Shown here piece by piece: positions 33,806 to 42,542 of a stretch of 64,000 nt of DNA. The stretch's first letter is position 1, and each line of letters opens with the position of its first letter. This stretch comes from Paenarthrobacter nicotinovorans (lineage in GTDB: Bacteria; Actinomycetota; Actinomycetes; Actinomycetales; Micrococcaceae): the NCBI RefSeq assembly GCF_007670255.1, contig NZ_SZVS01000002.1, forward strand, positions 474,138-538,137, read 5' to 3'. A program made the translations under genes and the position numbers. The notes below the pieces were generated by a model that saw nothing but the letters and a program-made list of their open reading frames with translations, was not told where the DNA came from and did no database searches.

Positions 33806-35602
33806 GTGAACAACGCCCTTTTGAGCTACCACGACGCCGTCCTTTACCGTTCGGGTGAACCGTATCGCATCCTCGCTGGAGCCATCCACTACTTCCGCGT
33901 CCACCCCGATCTGTGGCGGGACAGGTTGCGTCGGCTCAAGGCCATGGGGGCCAATACCGTTGACACCTACGTTGCCTGGAACTTCCACCAGCACAAGCGC
34001 GATGAAGCGCCGGACTTCGCCGGCTGGCGGGACGTGGGACACTTCATCGACCTCGCGGCAGAGGAAGGACTGGAGGTCATCGTTCGCCCCGGGCCGTACA
34101 TTTGCGCCGAGTGGGACAACGGGGGTTTCCCCTCGTGGCTGACTGGTATTCCGGGCATTGGACTGCGCTGCATGGACCCTGTTTTCACGTCCGCCATCGA
34201 GGACTGGTTCGACCACCTGCTGCCCATCATCGCTTCACGGCAGGCCTCCGCCGGTGGGCCCGTGGTGGCCGTGCAGATCGAGAACGAATACGGCAGCTAC
34301 GGAGATGACCACGAATACATCCGCTGGAACCGGCGGTCACTGGAAGAGCGCGGTATCACCGAGCTGCTGTTCACGGCCGACGGCGGCACGGACTACTTCC
34401 TCGACGGCGGTTCAGTGGAAGGCACTTGGGCGACGGCGACGCTGGGAAGCCGCGGCGACGAAGCGGTGGGGACATGGAAACGACGCCGGCCGGACGAGCC
34501 GTTCTTCAACGTCGAGTTCTGGGGTGGCTGGTTCGACCATTGGGGCGAACTCCACCATCGCCGCGATGCCGCGGATGCGGCTAGGGAAGCCCGCAAGATG
34601 CTGGACCTTGGCGGCTCGGTCTGTGTGTACATGGCGCACGGCGGAACCAACTTCGGCCTCGGATCCGGCAGCAACCATGATGGCAGCCAACTTCAGCCAA
34701 CGGTCACCAGTTACGACTCCGATGCTCCCATTGCTGAGAACGGTGCCCTGACGCCGAAGTTCCATGCGTTCCGGGAGGAGTTTCTCCGGGCACAGGGCAT
34801 CGAAGACACCCCAGAGCTCCCGGTCGAATTGCTGGCGGCCCCTGCCGTTGTTCCGGCACAGTCGCTGCCGCTGAGCGCTGGCCCGGAGCTGCTGGAGCTT
34901 GTCCGCAGAGCCGGCAAGCCCGTCAGCAGTGTCAAGCCCCTCAGTTTCGAACAATTGGGCCTCGACGCGGGTATGGTCCTCTACTCGGCCGACGCCATCC
35001 TGCCCGGCCGCGCTGATGCTCCGACTGAAAGCCGGGTCAAGGTTGCCGGTCTGAATGACCGTGCATACCTCTGGGTGGACGGCGAATTTGCAGGGGTGCT
35101 CGATGACGTCACAGGAGCCGAGGGATTGCCGGTCACAGGCACAGGAGTTCCGGGCAAGCTCGAGATTCTGGTGGAAAACCTTGGCCGGATCAACTACGGG
35201 CCCTTGACCGGGCACGGCAAGGGGATCCTGGGCGGCGTCCTCATCAACCAGCGCTACACCTTCCACTGGACACAGACTCCGGTGGCCCTGACCGAATGGG
35301 CGGCCGAAGAGCTGGAAGAGCTTGCCGGGGCCGATTTTGAGCTGGGCGAGCCGGCCGATACGTACATTGCCCTGCCCGACTCCGGGAAAGGCTTCGTGTG
35401 GCTCAATGGCTTCCTGCTGGGACGGTACTGGGACAAGGGCCCGCAGGTGACGCTCTACGCGCCGGCACCGTTGTTGAAAGCCGGCCGCAACCACATCAAG
35501 GTGCTGGAGCTGCTCAAGCCCGGTACCGTCGTCGAGCTCCGTGAAGAACCGGACCTGGGTCCGGAAGAGGCCGGGCCCATTGCAGCTGCCGAACTGCCGT
35601 AG
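33806..35602 (+). CDS. beta-galactosidase, glycoside hydrolase family 35
   Basis: A 598-residue GH35 enzyme. The opening LLSYHDAVLYRSGEPYRILA and GAIHYFRVHPDLWRDRL is typical. The acid/base Glu lies in VVAVQIENEYGSYG and the nucleophile Glu in FFNVEFWGGWFDHWGE. The galactose-binding-like jelly-roll domains follow from about residue 370. There is no signal peptide, so it acts in the cytosol on imported beta-galactosides. It stands alone with its own leaderless promoter, and no lac-type transporter is nearby. Confidence 0.92.
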   Translation: MNNALLSYHDAVLYRSGEPYRILAGAIHYFRVHPDLWRDRLRRLKAMGANTVDTYVAWNFHQHKRDEAPDFAGWRDVGHFIDLAAEEGLEVIVRPGPYICAEWDNGGFPSWLTGIPGIGLRCMDPVFTSAIEDWFDHLLPIIASRQASAGGPVVAVQIENEYGSYGDDHEYIRWNRRSLEERGITELLFTADGGTDYFLDGGSVEGTWATATLGSRGDEAVGTWKRRRPDEPFFNVEFWGGWFDHWGELHHRRDAADAAREARKMLDLGGSVCVYMAHGGTNFGLGSGSNHDGSQLQPTVTSYDSDAPIAENGALTPKFHAFREEFLRAQGIEDTPELPVELLAAPAVVPAQSLPLSAGPELLELVRRAGKPVSSVKPLSFEQLGLDAGMVLYSADAILPGRADAPTESRVKVAGLNDRAYLWVDGEFAGVLDDVTGAEGLPVTGTGVPGKLEILVENLGRINYGPLTGHGKGILGGVLINQRYTFHWTQTPVALTEWAAEELEELAGADFELGEPADTYIALPDSGKGFVWLNGFLLGRYWDKGPQVTLYAPAPLLKAGRNHIKVLELLKPGTVVELREEPDLGPEEAGPIAAAELP

Positions 35603-35620
35603 GGATCACTGCAAGGGAAT

Positions 35621-35626
35621 TATGCT
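35621..35626 (+). promoter_or_regulatory. -10 box of the NUDIX gene, leaderless start
   Basis: TATGCT, then 6 bases, then ATG 35633. Confidence 0.6.
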
Positions 35627-35632
35627 GGCACG

Positions 35633-36094
35633 ATGAGTCCCCAGTTCGATACCCGTCCCGCTGCCTACGCCGTCATCGTCAAGGAAGGGCGGATCCTGCT
35701 GGCCTACTGGAAACAGGACGACAAGGAAGGCTGGACACTTCCCGGCGGCGGCCTGGACTTCGGCGAACATCCCGTGGATGGGTGCAAACGGGAGGTCATG
35801 GAAGAAACCGGCTATGAGGCCAGGGTCGATGGGATGTTGGGCATCGACGTCGGACACTGGCGGGGAGAGAAGCGGCCGGATGGGTCCGTGCGTGACTTCC
35901 AGGCCCTTCGTATCGTGTACGAGGCCACTGTGGTGGGCGGTGAACTGACATACGAAGTGGACGGAACCACCACGCATGCTGCGTGGATTCCCTTGCCGGA
36001 CGTCGACAAGCTCAACCGCGTGTCCTTGGTTGACACGGCATTGCGCCTTCACCGTGAGCGGCCGGCAGACGGAAAGCCGAGCGCCCAGGGGTAG
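35633..36094 (+). CDS. NUDIX hydrolase
   Basis: A 153-residue NUDIX protein. The Nudix box appears as GGLDFGEHPVDGCKREVMEE then TGY (about residues 41-63), keeping the REVMEE metal-binding glutamates. It cleaves a nucleoside diphosphate linked to another group, and the substrate is unknown. The family commonly removes oxidised nucleotides or ADP-ribose. The gene sits 30 bases after the beta-galactosidase and has its own promoter. Confidence 0.88.
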   Translation: MSPQFDTRPAAYAVIVKEGRILLAYWKQDDKEGWTLPGGGLDFGEHPVDGCKREVMEETGYEARVDGMLGIDVGHWRGEKRPDGSVRDFQALRIVYEATVVGGELTYEVDGTTTHAAWIPLPDVDKLNRVSLVDTALRLHRERPADGKPSAQG

Positions 36095-36114
36095 CCAAGC
36101 TGCCGACGGTTGGC

Positions 36115-36120
36115 TAGGCT
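36115..36120 (+). promoter_or_regulatory. possible -10 box upstream of rsgA
   Basis: TAGGCT would give a transcript with a leader of about 165 bases before rsgA, long for this window. The leader holds the small open frame and hairpin described next. Confidence 0.3.
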
Positions 36121-36175
36121 GGGCATCGTTGCCGGCGGATCTTGCCGGCCTGGATGCCTAAGGGGGTGGATTCTG

Positions 36176-36262
36176 ATGATTGCCGAAACCTCGCGCGCCC
36201 CGCACACGGCGGCGCACCGTCATCACACCACCCACCCTGTCCCGGCATCCGCCTGCCAGTAG
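36176..36262 (+). CDS. possible His-rich leader peptide of rsgA (28 codons)
   Basis: ATG 36176 is preceded by AGGGGG with good spacing, and encodes 28 residues with five His (H10, H14, H16, H17, H20, including HRHHTTH) and Cys27 before the stop TAG at 36260. A small hairpin GCCTGC-CAGTA-GCAGGC (36251-36267) straddles the stop, and the rsgA TTG begins 31 bases later. It may be a regulatory leader sensing histidine or metal. It could equally be chance, since no conservation can be checked here. Confidence 0.3.
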   Translation: MIAETSRAPHTAAHRHHTTHPVPASACQ

Positions 36263-36293
36263 CAGGCAACCGGGCCTCAGCAGAGGCATCCCA

Positions 36294-37463
36294 TTGAATA
36301 TTTACGCTTCATCAAACGACCCTTCATCCAGCACCACCACGCAACTTCGCGGACCTGTGGAGTATGGTTTCACCGACAAAACAGCAGAACTCTTCGTCGC
36401 CAACAGGCCCCCCGGCAACCAGGACAACGCGACACCAGGCAGGGTGGTCCGACTGGACCGCAACCGGGTGCTGGTGGCTTGCGCCGATGGACTGCTCCAT
36501 CTGCCCTACCCTGCCCAAGGACTGGTTCCGGCGACGGGTGACTGGGCATGGATCGGCCACAACGGCGCCGGCGAACCCGCCGTCGTCGACGTCCTGCCCC
36601 GCTATTCGGCCCTGAGCCGCAAGCGCGCCTTCGAAGCCTCGTCCGAGGAGCAGATCCTTGGCAGCAACATCGATATCGTGGCGGTCGTAGTTCCGGTGGA
36701 CCGCCCCCTGACCCACAACCGGCTGGAACGGACCCTCGTGGCTGCGTGGGATTCGGGGGCTGCTCCGTTGGTGGTCATCACCAAAGCCGACCTGGCCTTC
36801 GTGGCTGATGACGTTGTGGGGGAAGTGATCAAGCAAGCCGCCGGCGTGGAGGTGGTCACCACCTCGGCCGAACACGGCGATGGGCTCGACGAACTCATGC
36901 GACACGTTCCCGACGGCGCCACGCTGGTATTTCTCGGTCCGTCCGGAGCCGGCAAATCGACACTCATCAACGCGCTCGCAGGCCACGACGTCCAGCAGAC
37001 CGGCGCCGTTCGTGCAGGAGACGGCAAAGGCAAGCACACCACCACGTCAAGGGAGTTGGTGCCCCTTCCCGGTGGCGCCGTGCTGATGGACACCCCCGGT
37101 GTCCGCGGATTCGGGCTCTTCGATGCGGAGGACGGGATGGAAGAGATGTTCGGCGACCTCGAGGAACTCTTCGCCCAATGCCGTTTCGCCGACTGTGCCC
37201 ACCAGGCGGAACCGGGGTGCGCTGTGCAACAGGCGCTCGCCGATCAGACCCTGGAACCCCGGCGCTGGGCCAGCTACCTCAAGCTGCAACGCGAATTGGC
37301 TGCGCTCAACCGGAAGCACGATGCCGCTGCCCGCCGTGCCTACCAGCGCGAGTGGCACCAGAAGGTGATGTCGGCGGACAGGGGACAACGCGCCGTCGAA
37401 CGTTACAAACATGACCAGGCCACAGAGCGGTCGGGCAGGGGAGGGAAGCGCCGGAAACGATGA
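36294..37463 (+). CDS. rsgA: ribosome small subunit-dependent GTPase RsgA
   Basis: A 389-residue circularly permuted GTPase that checks maturation of the 30S subunit. An N-terminal OB fold (GRVVRLDRNRVLVACADGLL, then PATGDWAWIG) comes first. The permuted GTPase motifs follow: VITKADL (G4), GPSGAGKSTLINAL (G1) and DTPGVRGF (G3). The zinc domain reads CRFADCAHQAEPGCAV. The TTG at 36294 has AGAGG upstream and is favoured over the much longer frame reaching 36180, whose start region reads as a basic, non-homologous stretch. Confidence 0.88.
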   Translation: MNIYASSNDPSSSTTTQLRGPVEYGFTDKTAELFVANRPPGNQDNATPGRVVRLDRNRVLVACADGLLHLPYPAQGLVPATGDWAWIGHNGAGEPAVVDVLPRYSALSRKRAFEASSEEQILGSNIDIVAVVVPVDRPLTHNRLERTLVAAWDSGAAPLVVITKADLAFVADDVVGEVIKQAAGVEVVTTSAEHGDGLDELMRHVPDGATLVFLGPSGAGKSTLINALAGHDVQQTGAVRAGDGKGKHTTTSRELVPLPGGAVLMDTPGVRGFGLFDAEDGMEEMFGDLEELFAQCRFADCAHQAEPGCAVQQALADQTLEPRRWASYLKLQRELAALNRKHDAAARRAYQREWHQKVMSADRGQRAVERYKHDQATERSGRGGKRRKR

Positions 37464-37542
37464 AACATTGCCGATTGATTACGGAATTCGTGCCGCCGCT
37501 GACATCGCCGGTGGTGCTGGCTACTCTGGGTGAAGATTGCTT

Positions 37543-37571
37543 TGCAGCCAAGTAATAAGAGTGCATATGAT
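37543..37571 (+). promoter_or_regulatory. promoter of the osmoprotectant ABC operon
   Basis: TTGCAG (37543-37548), a spacer of exactly 17 bases, and TATGAT (37566-37571). It is one of the few sites here with a recognisable -35 element. A leader of about 40 bases follows with AGGT before the ATG. Confidence 0.6.
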
Positions 37572-37618
37572 CATCAGGCTCTACCGATGTTCTCGACCAC
37601 AGATAGGTAAGCCCGGGT

Positions 37619-38713
37619 ATGGCCGAAGCCATGATTGAGTTCCAGAGCGTGACCAAGCAATACCAGGGCGGGCAACCTGCGGTGGACGCTCTCACCATGT
37701 CCATCGACAAGGGCGCCATCACCGTGTTCGTGGGGCCCTCAGGCTGCGGCAAAACCACCTCCCTGCGCATGATCAACCGCATGGTTGAACCCACCAGCGG
37801 AACCATCACCGTGGCCGGCGACGACGTGTCCCAAGTTCCGGCGGCCAAGCTCCGCCGATCCATGGGCTACGTCATGCAGTCATCGGGCCTCTTGCCGCAC
37901 CGCTCCGTGCAGGACAACATCGCCACCGTCCCGCGCCTTAACGGCGTGCCCAAGGCGGCCGCGCGCAAGCGTGCGGCCGAACTGCTCGACGTCGTCGGGC
38001 TGGCCTCTGTTCTCGGCAAGCGGTACCCGAGCCAACTCTCGGGTGGTCAGCAGCAGCGTGTCGGGGTTGCCCGCGCGCTCGCTGCCGACCCGCCTGTCCT
38101 GTTGATGGACGAGCCGTTCAGTGCCGTGGATCCCGTGGTGCGCGATGAACTGCAGCAGGAGTTGCTGCGCCTGCAACGCGAACTTGCCAAGACCATCGTC
38201 TTCGTCACGCACGACATCGACGAAGCGACTGTCCTGGGCGACAAAGTGGCCGTGTTTGCCGTGGGCGGGAAGCTGGCCCAATATGCCGCCCCGGAGGAAA
38301 TCCTCAGGGCGCCGGCGAACGACTTCGTCGCCTCCTTCGTGGGGCGCGATCGCGGCTTCCGTCACCTCGCTTTCAACGCAGCAGATGCCGTGACCCTGCA
38401 CCCGGTGACCATGGTCAATCACAGCGATGGCCACAGCGCCGGGCGTCGCTCGGGGGAGTGGGCCTTGGTAGTGGACGATGAGTCGCGCCCCCTTGGATGG
38501 TCCTCACCCCGCGACGGCGCCGGGCTGATCCCGGGTGGTTCGCTCTTCCGCAAGGGGGATACGCTGCGCCGCGCCCTGGACGCGGCGTTGTCCTCGCCGT
38601 CGGGCCTTGGGGTGGCAGTGGACGACGACGGCCGGGTCGCCGGAGTTTTGAAGGCGCCGGAAGTCCTTGCCTTGATCGAGGAAGTGCGGCACCACAGGGA
38701 GGACGCCACCTGA
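37619..38713 (+). CDS. osmoprotectant ABC transporter, ATP-binding subunit (OpuC/ProV-like)
   Basis: A 364-residue ATPase. Walker A is GPSGCGKTTSLRMINR, the signature is LSGGQQQRVGVARAL, and Walker B is LLMDEPFSAVDP, with switch His in VFVTHDIDEA. IDEATVLGD and the DPVVRDELQQEL region are typical of the glycine betaine/choline group. The last about 80 residues resemble one CBS-like module. ATG 37619 is used, and ATG 37631 is possible. The permease gene starts at the stop codon (TGATG), opening a four-gene operon. Confidence 0.9.
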   Translation: MAEAMIEFQSVTKQYQGGQPAVDALTMSIDKGAITVFVGPSGCGKTTSLRMINRMVEPTSGTITVAGDDVSQVPAAKLRRSMGYVMQSSGLLPHRSVQDNIATVPRLNGVPKAAARKRAAELLDVVGLASVLGKRYPSQLSGGQQQRVGVARALAADPPVLLMDEPFSAVDPVVRDELQQELLRLQRELAKTIVFVTHDIDEATVLGDKVAVFAVGGKLAQYAAPEEILRAPANDFVASFVGRDRGFRHLAFNAADAVTLHPVTMVNHSDGHSAGRRSGEWALVVDDESRPLGWSSPRDGAGLIPGGSLFRKGDTLRRALDAALSSPSGLGVAVDDDGRVAGVLKAPEVLALIEEVRHHREDAT

Positions 38714-39453
38714 TGGAGTGGTTCCTTGCCAACATTGGAATGGTCCTGGGACTGGCGGGCCAGCACCTTGTGCTCGCGGTCATTCCCATGGTTCTGGGAC
38801 TGGTGATCTCTGTTCCCCTGGCGCAGCTTGCCCGACGGAACAGCACGCTCCGCTCGGTGGTGGCTACGGCGTCGTCGCTGCTCTACACCATTCCCTCGCT
38901 GGCACTGTTCATCATTCTTCCCACCATTCTGGGCACGCGGATTCTGGATCCCTTGAATGTGGTGGTGGCGCTGACCATCTACGCCGTTGCCTTGCTGGTC
39001 CGGGCGGCGATGGATGCTTTCGACTCCGTGGACGATGACCTCCGTAACGCTGCCGTGGCCATGGGCTTCAAACCGGCGGCCCGGTTCTTCCAGGTGGACC
39101 TGCCATTGTCCTTGCCGGTGATGTTCGCGGGCCTCCGCGTAGTGTCCGTCAGCAATATTTCCCTGGTCAGTGTCGCGGCATTGCTGGGGGTGGGCAACCT
39201 GGGCGTTCTCTTCACCGACGGACTGCAGCGGACTTTCATCACCGAAGTGGTGGTGGGGATCCTCGCCATCCTGGTTTTGGCATTGCTCATGGATGCTGTC
39301 CTTGTTGTGCTGGAGCGGCTCCTGACGCCATGGACCCGTGCGGCGGGCGGTAAACCTTCCGGGCCCGATGCCACCACCTTGGCCACTGAGCCCAAGACCG
39401 GACCCGCCGTGCCACAGGCAGGCCTGCGCCCCGATCCTGGAGTGTCGGCATGA
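38713..39453 (+). CDS. osmoprotectant ABC transporter, permease
   Basis: A 246-residue permease with about six helices and a BPD_transp_1 core: SLLYTIPSLALFIILPTILG, and the EAA-like loop LRNAAVAMGFKPAARFFQVDLP. The C-terminus is a proline/alanine-rich extension. ATG 38713 shares one base with the ATPase stop. Paired permeases and the OpuC-type ATPase show that it imports betaine, choline or similar osmoprotectants. Confidence 0.9.
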   Translation: MEWFLANIGMVLGLAGQHLVLAVIPMVLGLVISVPLAQLARRNSTLRSVVATASSLLYTIPSLALFIILPTILGTRILDPLNVVVALTIYAVALLVRAAMDAFDSVDDDLRNAAVAMGFKPAARFFQVDLPLSLPVMFAGLRVVSVSNISLVSVAALLGVGNLGVLFTDGLQRTFITEVVVGILAILVLALLMDAVLVVLERLLTPWTRAAGGKPSGPDATTLATEPKTGPAVPQAGLRPDPGVSA

Positions 39454-40193
39454 ACATCTTTGCCGAAACCCTCGCGTGGCTCGCCGACCCCAAGCACTGG
39501 ACCGGAAGCGGTGGCATTCCCACCCGCTTGCTTGAACATTTGCAGTACAGCGGCCTGGTGCTGCTCATCGCCGCCGTGATCGCCATTCCCGTGGGGCTCT
39601 TTATTGGTCACACCGGGCGGGGGCGAGTGGTGGCAGTGGCTGTGGCCGGCGCACTCCGAGCCCTGCCCACCCTCGGCTTGCTGGTCCTTTTCGCGTTGCT
39701 GGCAGGCAGCGGCCTGATGCCTCCGGTTTGGGCCTTGGTAATCCTTACAGTCCCGCCGCTTCTGGCCGGTACCTACGCCGGCATTTCCAGTGTTGATGCC
39801 AACGTGGTTGATGCTGCCAGGGCCGTGGGCATGACCGAGCTGCAGATCCTCTTCCGGGTGGAACTGCCCAACGGCCTGCAAGTGATGTTCGGTGGCATCC
39901 GCACTGCCGTGCTGCAGGTCATCGCCACTGTTTCCGTGGTGGCGTACCTGCCGCTCGGAGGGCTGGGCCGTTATCTCTTTGACGGCCTCGTCCTGCAGGA
40001 TTTTCCCCGGATGCTCGGTGGGTCCTTGCTCATCGCCGGCCTTGCCATTGCCGTGGACCTGATCCTCGCTGCGGTGCAACGGCTGGTCCTTTCACCAGGT
40101 CTTACCCTCGACTCAAAAGGCGGCCATAAGGCAGCCGAAGATCTCACAGCCGCGGCTCCAGCCGGGGCTGCCGTTCAAGGAGGTACACCATGA
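39450..40193 (+). CDS. osmoprotectant ABC transporter, second permease
   Basis: A 247-residue permease with the conserved loop VVDAARAVGMTELQILFRVE and helices around LVLLIAAVIAIPVGLFIGHT and ALPTLGLLVLFALLAGSGL. It overlaps the first permease by ATGA and the binding-protein gene by ATGA. The two permeases form a heterodimer, as in OpuC/OpuB systems. Confidence 0.9.
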   Translation: MNIFAETLAWLADPKHWTGSGGIPTRLLEHLQYSGLVLLIAAVIAIPVGLFIGHTGRGRVVAVAVAGALRALPTLGLLVLFALLAGSGLMPPVWALVILTVPPLLAGTYAGISSVDANVVDAARAVGMTELQILFRVELPNGLQVMFGGIRTAVLQVIATVSVVAYLPLGGLGRYLFDGLVLQDFPRMLGGSLLIAGLAIAVDLILAAVQRLVLSPGLTLDSKGGHKAAEDLTAAAPAGAAVQGGTP

Positions 40194-41146
40194 AGAACCC
40201 CGTCCCCATGACCCTTACACGCCGTGGCCTTGGCGGCCTCGCAGCTGGTGTGGGTGTGGCCCTCGCCTTGAGCGCGTGCGGCGGCAGCCCCCTGGCCAAT
40301 CCCTCCTCCGCGGCGCCCAGCGGCTCCTCTGGTGGCGGTTCCCTGGTGGTTGGCTCTGCCGATTTCCCCGAGAGCCAGGTCATCGCCGAAATCTACGTTG
40401 GTGCACTCAACGCAGCAGGACTCACCGCAACGTCCAAGCCGAACATCGGTTCGCGTGAGATCTACTTCAAGGCTGTCCAGGACGGCTCGATCGACCTCGT
40501 TCCGGACTACTCCGGCAACCTCCTTTCCTACGTGGACACTGAGGCCGCCGAAGTTTCGGCCGATGACGTGTACAAGGCCCTGCCCGGCAAGCTGCCTGAA
40601 GGGCTGGGTGTCCTGGACGCCTCCAAGGCCGAGGACAAGGACGCCATGGTGGTCACCAAGGCCACGGCCGAGAAGTACCAGTTGAAGTCCATTGAGGACC
40701 TGGCCAAGGTCTGCAAGGACTTCACCATGGCGGCTCCGGCCACCTTCGAGACCCGCTCGTACGGCTTCCCGGGCCTGAAGAAGAACTACAACTGCGAGCT
40801 CAAGGGCCTGCAGCCGTTCAGCGACGGCGGTGGCAACCTGACGCTGCAGGCGTTGCTGGAGGACAAGGTCCAGGTGGCTGACATCTACACCACCACGCCG
40901 TCGATCGTCGACAACGACCTCGTAGTCCTTGAGGACCCCAAGAACAACTTCAAGGCCCAGCAGGTCCTGCCGCTCTACAACAAGTCCAAGATGACGGACA
41001 AGGCCAAGGACGCGCTCAACAACGTGTCCAAGATCCTCACCACTGAAGACCTCATCAACTTGAACAGGGCCGTCAGCGGAGACCAGAAGCAGTCGCCCAA
41101 GGACGCCGCAGCCGCCTGGCTGAAGGACAAGGGCATCGTCAAGTAG
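40190..41146 (+). CDS. osmoprotectant ABC transporter, lipoprotein substrate-binding subunit
   Basis: A 318-residue lipoprotein. An RR-rich start (TLTRRGLGGLAAGVGVALAL) leads to the lipobox LSAC, with Cys near residue 27. The mature OpuAC-type domain includes VVGSADFPESQVIAEIY, NIGSREIYFKAVQDG and LVPDYSGNLLSYVD, the substrate-binding loop of the YehZ/OpuCC group. It captures betaine, choline or carnitine-like compounds outside the membrane. A perfect hairpin ends the operon just downstream. Confidence 0.92.
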   Translation: MKNPVPMTLTRRGLGGLAAGVGVALALSACGGSPLANPSSAAPSGSSGGGSLVVGSADFPESQVIAEIYVGALNAAGLTATSKPNIGSREIYFKAVQDGSIDLVPDYSGNLLSYVDTEAAEVSADDVYKALPGKLPEGLGVLDASKAEDKDAMVVTKATAEKYQLKSIEDLAKVCKDFTMAAPATFETRSYGFPGLKKNYNCELKGLQPFSDGGGNLTLQALLEDKVQVADIYTTTPSIVDNDLVVLEDPKNNFKAQQVLPLYNKSKMTDKAKDALNNVSKILTTEDLINLNRAVSGDQKQSPKDAAAAWLKDKGIVK

Positions 41147-41165
41147 CCCCACAACAAAACCGCGT

Positions 41166-41209
41166 ACGACGGCGGTGACGGACCCGCGCGGGACTGTCAC
41201 CGCCGTCGT
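41166..41209. terminator. terminator of the osmoprotectant operon
   Basis: ACGACGGCGGTGAC (41166-41179) pairs with GTCACCGCCGTCGT (41196-41209), a 14-bp perfect stem with a 16-base loop. There is no long T-run, but the stem is very stable. Confidence 0.75.
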
Positions 41210-41266
41210 CGTATATGTGAGTCAAGTCTCAACTGAACTACATCACCCGTGTGGCATATTTGAGGA

Positions 41267-42487
41267 ATGGCGAATTTCAAGCAGTCCACCAAGCTTCATA
41301 ATGTCCTCTACGACATCCGTGGACCGATCCTTCAGGCCGCCCAGCAAATGGAGGCGGAGGGTCACAGGATCCTCAAACTGAACATCGGAAACCCGGCCCC
41401 CTTCGGCTTTGAAGCGCCTGACGCCATTTTGGTGGACATGATCCGCCACCTGCCCAATGCCCAGGGTTACAGCGATTCGCGCGGGATTTTCTCGGCAAGG
41501 ACCGCTGTTTCCCAGTACTACCAGACCCGCGGTATCCAAAACATCCACGTCGATGACATCTACCTCGGAAATGGTGTCAGCGAACTCATCACCATGTCCC
41601 TCATGGCGTTGCTCGAGGATGGCGACGAGGTCCTCATTCCCACCCCGGACTACCCCCTGTGGACAGCATCTGTCGCGCTGGCCGGCGGCCGTCCCGTGCA
41701 CTACCTCTGCGATGAAGATTCAGGCTGGCAGCCTGACCTTGATGACATGGAATCGAAGATTACCCCCCGGACCAAGGGCATCGTGGTGATCAATCCCAAC
41801 AATCCCACCGGTGCTGTCTACCCGGAGGAGACCCTCAGGCGGATTGTGGCCCTGGCCGAAAAGCATGGCCTGGTGCTGTTCGCCGATGAGATCTACGAAA
41901 AAATCCTGTACGAAGACGCCGTCCACACCAACCTCGCCGGACTGACCGGGGACGACGTGCTCTGCCTGACGTTCAGCGGGCTGTCCAAGGCCTACCGGGT
42001 CTGCGGTTACCGTGCCGGTTGGATGGCCATTTCCGGGCCCAAGAAGGACGCCGCGGATTACCTGGAGGGCATCAACCTCCTGGCCAACATGCGCTTGTGC
42101 GCCAACGTTCCTGCCCAGCATGCCATCCAGACCGCGCTTGGTGGCTACCAGAGCATCAACGATCTCATCCTTCCCGGTGGCAGGCTCCTGGAACAGCGCA
42201 ACAAGGCTTACGACCTCCTCAACGCCATTCCCGGGGTCAGCACCCAGCAGGCGAGGGGTGCCCTGTACTTGTTCCCGAAGCTGGACCCGGAGGTCTACCA
42301 CATCAGGGATGACGAGAAGTTTGTCCTTGACCTGCTGAAGGAGCAGAAGATCCTCGTCTCCCACGGACGTGCGTTCAACTGGGTTCGCCCTGACCACTTC
42401 CGCATGGTGACCTTGCCCAACGTGAAGGACATTGAAGAGGCGATTGGGCGCATGGCGGACTTCCTGTCGAGGTACCCGGGCAACTAG
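41267..42487 (+). CDS. alaA: alanine/glutamate-pyruvate aminotransferase (AlaA-like)
   Basis: A 406-residue class I PLP aminotransferase. The N-terminus (LHNVLYDIRGPILQAAQQME and ILKLNIGNPAPFGFEAPDAI) matches AlaA closely. The PLP lysine lies in TFSGLSKAYRVCGYRAGW, and NPNNPTGAVY is the substrate loop. It makes alanine and 2-oxoglutarate from pyruvate and glutamate. The ATG at 41267 has CATATT 6 bases upstream, a weak leaderless-type element, and GAGGA right before it. Confidence 0.9.
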   Translation: MANFKQSTKLHNVLYDIRGPILQAAQQMEAEGHRILKLNIGNPAPFGFEAPDAILVDMIRHLPNAQGYSDSRGIFSARTAVSQYYQTRGIQNIHVDDIYLGNGVSELITMSLMALLEDGDEVLIPTPDYPLWTASVALAGGRPVHYLCDEDSGWQPDLDDMESKITPRTKGIVVINPNNPTGAVYPEETLRRIVALAEKHGLVLFADEIYEKILYEDAVHTNLAGLTGDDVLCLTFSGLSKAYRVCGYRAGWMAISGPKKDAADYLEGINLLANMRLCANVPAQHAIQTALGGYQSINDLILPGGRLLEQRNKAYDLLNAIPGVSTQQARGALYLFPKLDPEVYHIRDDEKFVLDLLKEQKILVSHGRAFNWVRPDHFRMVTLPNVKDIEEAIGRMADFLSRYPGN

Positions 42488-42542
42488 CCTGAGGTTCACA
42501 GCCGCGTCATCGGGGCGCGGTCGGGGAAGAAGGGGGCGCCAC

